This document shows positions 6,912 through 10,578 of a stretch of DNA of 10,578 nt, in pieces. The notes below the pieces were generated by a model that was given only the letters and a program-made list of their open reading frames with translations, was not told where the DNA came from and did no database searches. The position numbers and the translations under genes were made by a program. This DNA is from Bacteroidota bacterium (GTDB lineage: Bacteria > Bacteroidota > Bacteroidia > B-17B0 > Aurantibacillaceae): positions 1 to 10,578 of the forward strand of contig JANYBY010000374.1 of assembly GCA_025360565.1 (NCBI GenBank), in the 5' to 3' direction. Every line of letters starts with the position of its first letter. Position 1 is the first letter of the stretch.

Positions 6912-7943
6912 TTAATTTCTTTTCGCAGGTTCCATGTTAACCTGAATGCTTCTTTCCTGTTGTTTGGTTGGCAGTAAACCTTGTTTTAAAAAAGATGTTT
7001 GTCCGTTAGGCCCCGCCACAAATGTTTGAAAGCCTTTACCCAAGGTAAATTCTCCGCTGCGGCGAATAACGTAAATTGTTCTTGTAAACGGATAAGTGTT
7101 TAATTTAAAACTGGTTTGATTTGGTAATTCGCAAACCGATCCTTTTGAACCGCCCACTTTTAGAATTTTTATTTTTCCTTTATTCGCTTTTGTGATCGAA
7201 TCATCTACATCACTTAACCAGGCAAAATCAATGAACGCGATGGTGTTTTTATTTTTTGCCACATAATTAATGCTTTCTAAACTTGAACCAAGCAAATTGC
7301 AATTTGCAGAAAAGGGTTTCCCCCCTAAAATAGAATCCAATAAATAATGCATTACGGCCGAATTTTTTTTATCAATTAAAACGCTCAGTTTAGTATTGTT
7401 GCTTATAGAATCCTTACACACAAAGGGTTTGGTGAGTAGATCAATTACCTGAGGATATGTTAAACTGTCTATTTGTGTATTTACATTTGTAATTAAGGCC
7501 ACGCCGCTTTTTGCCACGCCCGAATAATCCGGCGTTAAATCTTTTGACTGAAATACTTTTTTTTCATTTTCGTTCAGTAAACGCGAAATAAAAATAAGTT
7601 TGCAGCTGTCGTTATACAAAGCTTGTACAGCTTCGTTCTCAGAAATGGAAGTGAGTTCTACTTTTGCATTCGGGTAATGCGACATGAATGTGAAGGTTTG
7701 ATTTTTTACATGCAGTTCCAACCCTTCGTCGTAAAACACTTTTAATTTTCCGGAAGTAGGGGAGTTGTCTTCGTAATCGTTTTTGAAATAGGGGGTGGAG
7801 CAGGAGGTTAGCTGCAGTATGCAGTATGCAGTGAGCAGTGAGTAGTAAACAGTTGGCAGTATGCGGCATCCAGTCCTGCCTCCTGCCTCCCGCCTCCTGC
7901 AGACTGAATTCCGCCAACCGCTTCCTGAAAAATTACTCTTCAT
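6912..7943 (-). CDS. PstS-like periplasmic-binding-protein lipoprotein of the TonB locus
   Basis: A 343-residue protein related to phosphate-binding PstS (PBP-like fold). Lipobox L45-T-S-C48 follows a hydrophobic stretch (28-45) and an unusually long Arg/Cys-rich start; residues 15-44 are encoded by 7-base repeats. The mature part has the family layout: 'LKVFYDEGLELHVKNQTFTF' near 64-83, 'FISRLLNENEKKVF' near 120, 'SGVALITN', 'YPQVIDLLTKPF', 'AVMHYLLDSILGG', then 'FTRTIYVIRRSG...GKGFQTFVAGPNGQ' before the C-terminus. There is no pstC, pstA or pstB nearby, so it is probably not an ABC-importer component; Bacteroidota carry such orphan PstS-like proteins beside TonB/ExbD genes. Phosphate binding is unproven. 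The ATG at 7943 overlaps the preceding gene by 11 bases and is the only in-frame ATG before the lipobox, suggesting translational coupling. The next gene starts 6 bases after its stop. Confidence 0.82.
   Translation of the reverse strand: MKSNFSGSGWRNSVCRRREAGGRTGCRILPTVYYSLLTAYCILQLTSCSTPYFKNDYEDNSPTSGKLKVFYDEGLELHVKNQTFTFMSHYPNAKVELTSISENEAVQALYNDSCKLIFISRLLNENEKKVFQSKDLTPDYSGVAKSGVALITNVNTQIDSLTYPQVIDLLTKPFVCKDSISNNTKLSVLIDKKNSAVMHYLLDSILGGKPFSANCNLLGSSLESINYVAKNKNTIAFIDFAWLSDVDDSITKANKGKIKILKVGGSKGSVCELPNQTSFKLNTYPFTRTIYVIRRSGEFTLGKGFQTFVAGPNGQTSFLKQGLLPTKQQERSIQVNMEPAKRN
7812..7860. repeat. Degenerate 7-base tandem repeat, seven units (ACTGCNN on the minus strand)
   Basis: On the minus strand, from 7860 down, the units are ACTGCCA, ACTGTTT, ACTACTC, ACTGCTC, ACTGCAT, ACTGCAT and ACTGCAG: 49 bases with no indel. 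Three passes of a 7-mer make a 7-residue period, read here as hydrophobic, Tyr/Leu/Thr-rich peptide. A decayed eighth unit may be present at 7861-7867. The block lies within the coding sequence of the PstS-like lipoprotein, over its signal-peptide core. Confidence 0.88.
7874..7901. repeat. Second 7-base tandem repeat, four units (TCCTGCC)
   Basis: On the plus strand the units are TCCTGCC, TCCTGCC, TCCCGCC and TCCTGCA, 28 bases in all. It lies 13 bases from the seven-unit block and shares the 7-base period but not the sequence. On the coding strand it gives the Arg/Gly-rich piece at residues 15-23 of the PstS-like protein. It is GC-rich and unlike the surrounding genes. Confidence 0.85.
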
Positions 7944-8148
7944 CCTTACTGTATTTCATTGTTTGATACATTCTAAAGCCTCGGTACACAGCATAGCCTA
8001 ATAAAATAAAAATAAACACTATGCGTTTTGTGCCGAATAATCTATCACTCATAAAATCGGTAAAGGTGATGGCAATTGCGCCCGAAACAACCAGTAGGAT
8101 CATGATGGAACTGAACCAGAAAGAAATTGTATGTAAGCCAAGTTTCAT
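7933..8148 (-). CDS. Small two-helix inner-membrane protein of the TonB/PstS-like locus
   Basis: A 71-residue protein of no family I can name. Two hydrophobic segments, about 11-30 (FWFSSIMILLVVSGAIAITF) and 43-57 (IVFIFILLGYAVY), are separated by a short polar loop with SDRLFGTKR. A basic and then acidic tail (RGFRMYQTMKYSKDEE) follows, so both ends are probably cytoplasmic. It is the first gene after the tonB terminator, and its end overlaps the PstS-like start by 11 bases (ATG lies inside its final codons). That tight coupling, the good start and the clean membrane pattern argue for a real gene. It may assemble with or help the ExbD/TonB machinery, but that rests on position only. Confidence 0.75.
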   Translation of the reverse strand: MKLGLHTISFWFSSIMILLVVSGAIAITFTDFMSDRLFGTKRIVFIFILLGYAVYRGFRMYQTMKYSKDEE

Positions 8149-8216
8149 TTTTTTTTAATTTTTAATTTTTTGTTATGTGCAATAACCGGTTTAGCTTTGT
8201 TTTGTAAACATTTTAG

Positions 8217-8257
8217 CAAACATGGTTATTTCATTTTATAGAGTTTTTAAGAGATAA
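8217..8257 (-). promoter_or_regulatory. Weak candidate promoter region after the tonB terminator
   Basis: If the palindromic terminator at 8258-8287 stops transcription, the 71-residue gene needs its own promoter in 8149-8257. The best -7-like match on the minus strand is CATGTTTG (complement of 8217-8224), one base off TAnnTTTG, but no TTTG lies at the expected -33 position. The remaining DNA up to the start is A/T-rich with a short GTTAT/ATAAC inverted repeat at about 8172-8186. Confidence 0.2.
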
Positions 8258-8287
8258 AAAAAGCCATAACAATTGTTATGGCTTTTT
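8256..8287 (-). terminator. Perfect-palindrome terminator after tonB
   Basis: 8258-8287 is a perfect 30-base palindrome, 15 bases per side and centred between 8272 and 8273, so about 13 pairs form in a real hairpin. The minus-strand transcript ends in seven T (complement of 8256-8262), 18 bases after the tonB stop. T-rich ends occur on both strands, so it could act in both directions, but only minus-strand genes flank it. It separates exbD-exbD-tonB from the four genes that follow. Confidence 0.88.
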
Positions 8288-8305
8288 AATTTTATTGATT
8301 TTTTA

Positions 8306-9148
8306 TTATTGAATTTTGAAACTGAACGGTAAGTTAAAATAACACTTAACGGCACGTCCGGTCATTTTTGCGGCTTTCCATTTTGGCATTGATTTTACAA
8401 CGCGAATAGCTTCCTTATCACAATCGGCACAACCCGGAACTCCTTTTAAAATCTCAACGTTACTAATATCACCGCTTTCGTTCACAACAAACTTTAAAAA
8501 ACATTTTCCGCTAATACCTGCTTCGCGGGCCATTGCAGGGTATTGTGTGTTTTCTCTCATGTATTTTTGCATGGCGGCAATACCTCCCGGAAATTCAGCT
8601 TGCTCTTCCACAATTGTAAAAATTTCGGGAGCAGCAGGTTCTGTAGGGCCTTTTTCTTCGGTTGGCGGTGCAACAATATCTTTATCGCCTTCCTGGTCTT
8701 TTACACCTACTTGCGTATCCTTCACCTCGTCAATTGTTTTTTGAGGTTCTTCTTCAGTGGCATCGTCTTTAATAACGGGTGGAGTAAATTTCACCATTTC
8801 AACCATTGGCGGAGGTGGCGGAGGTGGTGGAACGTCCTCAACGGGTGGAGGTGGAGTTAAATCAATTTGCTCAACCTTTAATGTTTCTTTTACTTCTTCT
8901 TTTGGGCGGTCGGCAAATTTTTTAAATCCGAATAAAGCAAAAGAAAAAAGGATCATTCCGCCAAGGATCATAACTACACGTTTATTGTAGTTCTGACGTA
9001 ATTCATACGCGCCATAAACTTGGTTTCTGCCTTCAAAAACTACCGAGTTCCTCGACTCGTAGCTTTCGCCATTCCAGCCTGTTTTTAAATCCAACAACAA
9101 CATGGTTATTGATACGGCTGAGAAAATTGCAATTAAGAGTACTAACAT
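8306..9148 (-). CDS. tonB: Energy transducer TonB
   Basis: A 280-residue TonB that couples ExbB/ExbD proton flow to TonB-dependent outer-membrane receptors. In order: a hydrophobic N-terminus (2-19), a loop with the Bacteroidota motif GRNQVYGAYELRQNYNKR (40-57), a transmembrane helix (58-75), a charged and proline-rich periplasmic spacer (Pro runs at 99-102 and 107-114, more to about 174), and the TonB C-terminal domain (about 186-280) with 'EFPGGIAAMQKYMRENTQYP', 'LKFVVNESGDI' and 'VVKSMPKWKAAK'. The extra N-terminal helix makes it look two-spanning, whereas most TonBs span once. Cysteines 216, 240, 243 and 269 lie in the periplasmic domain and could form disulfides. The start at 9148 is fixed by a strong AGGAGGT 5 bases upstream. 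It begins 19 bases after exbD and ends at a strong terminator. Confidence 0.93.
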   Translation of the reverse strand: MLVLLIAIFSAVSITMLLLDLKTGWNGESYESRNSVVFEGRNQVYGAYELRQNYNKRVVMILGGMILFSFALFGFKKFADRPKEEVKETLKVEQIDLTPPPPVEDVPPPPPPPPMVEMVKFTPPVIKDDATEEEPQKTIDEVKDTQVGVKDQEGDKDIVAPPTEEKGPTEPAAPEIFTIVEEQAEFPGGIAAMQKYMRENTQYPAMAREAGISGKCFLKFVVNESGDISNVEILKGVPGCADCDKEAIRVVKSMPKWKAAKMTGRAVKCYFNLPFSFKIQ

Positions 9149-9153
9149 TTTTT

Positions 9154-9160
9154 ACCTCCT
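9154..9160 (-). promoter_or_regulatory. Consensus Shine-Dalgarno site of tonB
   Basis: The minus strand reads AGGAGGT followed by 5 bases and the ATG at 9148. It is the only consensus site in the window; every other gene has an A/T-rich leader without one, as usual in Bacteroidota. It decides the tonB start and hence includes the extra N-terminal hydrophobic segment. Confidence 0.75.
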
Positions 9161-9167
9161 TTTTTAA

Positions 9168-9803
9168 TTAATTTGTTCCAACTTTTGCGGTTAACAGATC
9201 CATTTCTGACTTGTTAATGTCAACCATTACATATTTACCAACTACATTGTAGTTTAACTCATCAATTATATCAATTACATTTCTGTAAGTGGCTTTATCG
9301 TCTGTTTTAATTAAAAACGTTGGTGTATTTTTATCCGCCTTACTGTTTCTTACCATTCGTTTAAACGTGGTATCGGCCAGCAATTTTTTGTCGTGTTTTT
9401 CAATTAAGGCTTTTACTTGGCCTTGCATATCTTTATTTTTATCCAACAAATATTTACGCAGACTTTCTTTCGAAAAATTTAATTCAGATAATTCAGTTTT
9501 TTTACCTTTTTCATCATCCTTGGCTCTAAACTCTCCTTCGTAATAAAAGATCTTATCATCCTTACTTAATAAAAAGGTAATACCGTTTTTAATTGGTTTA
9601 GGATCCGGATCGGGTGTGCTTGTATCGGGAAAAGTAAGCTCCATTGATTTTGGTTTGCTGAAGGTTGCTGTTAAAACGAAAAACGTTAATAGCAAAAACG
9701 CTAAGTCAACCATGGGCGTCATGTCTATCCGTGTACTCTGTTTCTTGGCGCGCTTTTTACCACCTTTGCCGTGGCCGCCGCCGCCTTCTTGTATTTCTGC
9801 CAT
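9168..9803 (-). CDS. exbD: Biopolymer transporter ExbD (second copy)
   Basis: A 211-residue inner-membrane protein of the ExbB-ExbD proton channel that powers TonB. The cytoplasmic start is Gly/Lys-rich (GGGGHGKGGKKRAKK). The single helix, about 31-49, begins with the family signature R-I-D-M-T-P-M-V-D-L-A-F-L-L, with D33 in the position of the essential proton-carrying Asp. The periplasmic domain ends with the ExbD phrase 'KATYRNVIDIIDELNY' and 'VMVDI'. At 211 residues it is clearly longer than the roughly 140-residue proteobacterial ExbD; the extra length is a charged Lys/Asp-rich part (about 75-150). It lies between exbD copy 1 (56 bases before) and tonB (19 bases after). Function is known from the family and the operon role follows from position. 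Confidence 0.94.
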   Translation of the reverse strand: MAEIQEGGGGHGKGGKKRAKKQSTRIDMTPMVDLAFLLLTFFVLTATFSKPKSMELTFPDTSTPDPDPKPIKNGITFLLSKDDKIFYYEGEFRAKDDEKGKKTELSELNFSKESLRKYLLDKNKDMQGQVKALIEKHDKKLLADTTFKRMVRNSKADKNTPTFLIKTDDKATYRNVIDIIDELNYNVVGKYVMVDINKSEMDLLTAKVGTN

Positions 9804-9859
9804 TTTATTCTTTTTTTATTATGAAGTGATGTTTTATGTCTGCTTCATAAATTAATATT

Positions 9860-10543
9860 TTATTTTACGGGTTCAACTACTGTACCACCGCCTTCGAGCG
9901 AGGTAATAAGGTTAAACTGAAATATTTTTAAATCGGTAAATGCTTTAATAACATCTTTTACAAAAATATATTTTGTGCTCGATGCGCATTTAATAGCGTA
10001 ACGGGGTTTCTCGCCTTTAAAATCGGTTCCACTTTGTTCCACCTTTTGTTTTGCCGCATTATAAACTTTAATGGCTTCGGTACCTCCCACCTGGATCCAA
10101 TCTTTTAACTGATTGTTTGGTGTAATTGTATCTAAAGGCACACCTTTTTGAGGTTGAAAACCACTTCGTTTATCCTCTTTCGCGTCAATATAACGAGGCA
10201 GATCTTTTAGATCAACGCCAAAACTTGGTAAGCCGCTGAACTTAACTACTTGCTCTTCGGTAAAGTTTACTTTATAACGTTTTGCCATTTCTCTTAAGGC
10301 CGCCATTTTAGCGGCTGGGTTACTAATTCCGAAAAAAGCACGGCCATTATCATCGATCGTTACCATTATATGATTTTCGGGTAGATCTACGTTTCCGATA
10401 GAAGAGGGCGGATCCACAATTACGGGCTCGGCCATTCTAAAAGAGGCAGTCAACATAAAAAATGTTACCAGTAGGAAGGCAAGATCCACCATGGGCGTCA
10501 TATCTAACGCCGGGGCTCCTCCTTTTGATGGTTTTTTTGACAT
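9860..10543 (-). CDS. exbD: Biopolymer transporter ExbD (first copy)
   Basis: A 227-residue ExbD paralogue. A short cytoplasmic start (MSKKPSKGGAPAL) leads into D-M-T-P-M-V-D-L-A-F-L-L-V and one helix (about 18-35), with D20 as the presumed proton-carrying Asp. The periplasmic domain (36-227) differs strongly from that of copy 2 beyond the shared helix: it has a long middle region (about 85-150) and ends in 'YIFVKDVIKAFTDLKIFQFNLIT' and a Gly/Val tail. Both copies keep the Asp, so both should be able to work in the channel, perhaps as different subunits of one complex. The start is the ATG at 10543, with an A/T-rich leader. Only 35 bases remain upstream; the usual preceding gene is an ExbB/TolQ-type channel protein, expected outside the window. 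Confidence 0.93.
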   Translation of the reverse strand: MSKKPSKGGAPALDMTPMVDLAFLLVTFFMLTASFRMAEPVIVDPPSSIGNVDLPENHIMVTIDDNGRAFFGISNPAAKMAALREMAKRYKVNFTEEQVVKFSGLPSFGVDLKDLPRYIDAKEDKRSGFQPQKGVPLDTITPNNQLKDWIQVGGTEAIKVYNAAKQKVEQSGTDFKGEKPRYAIKCASSTKYIFVKDVIKAFTDLKIFQFNLITSLEGGGTVVEPVK

Positions 10544-10578
10544 TGTTTATTGTTTTTTTATTTAGATGAATACTTTAT

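Noticed and set aside
7812..7901. Heptamer blocks as a CRISPR or origin iteron array
   Set aside because: The units are directly adjacent without spacers, lie within a coding frame, and no replication gene is nearby.
7639..7917. A 92-codon minus-strand frame through the heptamer repeats
   Set aside because: It is a shifted frame over the PstS-like gene. Tandem heptamers stay open in several frames, and the PstS-like family match is only in the other frame.
8543..8990. Three plus-strand open frames, including a Gly/Trp-rich one
   Set aside because: They are shadows of tonB. The Gly-rich stretches are the reverse complement of its proline codons.

Overview
The window looks like chromosome from a member of the Bacteroidota, probably an uncultured or environmental Flavobacteriia/Sphingobacteriia-like lineage. 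I infer this from several things. The base composition is AT-rich and, with one exception, starts lack Shine-Dalgarno sequences. There is a hybrid two-component regulator ending in an AraC domain, a TonB carrying the YGAYELR-type motif of this phylum, and two ExbD proteins encoded in a row. There are also short palindromic and heptameric repeats of kinds I remember as common in this phylum. No tRNA, rRNA, CRISPR array, transposase, phage gene or recognisable defence system is present.

Left part, plus strand (1-4518). The window opens inside a hybrid sensor kinase (HisKA-HATPase-REC-AraC) whose sensor half lies upstream. After a 281-base gap comes a lipoprotein built from bacterial Ig-like domains, closed by a clear hairpin-T-run terminator. 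A 365-base gap without a gene then holds a diverged direct repeat of about 45 bases, related short CACGAATT-type repeats and a strong hairpin. It is followed by an exported protein with a lytic transglycosylase (SLT/GH23) domain. That gene meets the right part tail to tail at about 4519-4556.

Right part, minus strand (10578 down to 4557). Read 5' to 3', the order is exbD, exbD, tonB, a perfect-palindrome terminator, a 71-residue two-helix membrane protein, a PstS-like phosphate-binding-protein homologue anchored as a lipoprotein, a small exported TonB C-terminal-domain protein with no membrane anchor, and an exported TPR protein. An exbB/tolQ-type gene is expected just outside the right edge. 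ExbB-ExbD normally use the proton gradient to drive TonB, which energises TonB-dependent outer-membrane receptors. The PstS-like lipoprotein has no Pst permease or ATPase gene beside it, so its role here is not ordinary ABC phosphate import. From memory, ExbD-ExbD-TonB-PstS-like-TPR is a recurrent Bacteroidota arrangement whose logic is not well described.

The most unusual sequence is at 7812-7901. Two back-to-back blocks of degenerate 7-base repeats form residues 15-44 of the PstS-like protein, including most of its hydrophobic signal-peptide core just before the lipobox cysteine. The next gene downstream carries a different repeat-derived insert (NLPAGKAG, 6813-6836) just after its signal peptide. 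In this operon, dispersed-repeat DNA has therefore been taken into the N-terminal, export-related part of two consecutive genes.
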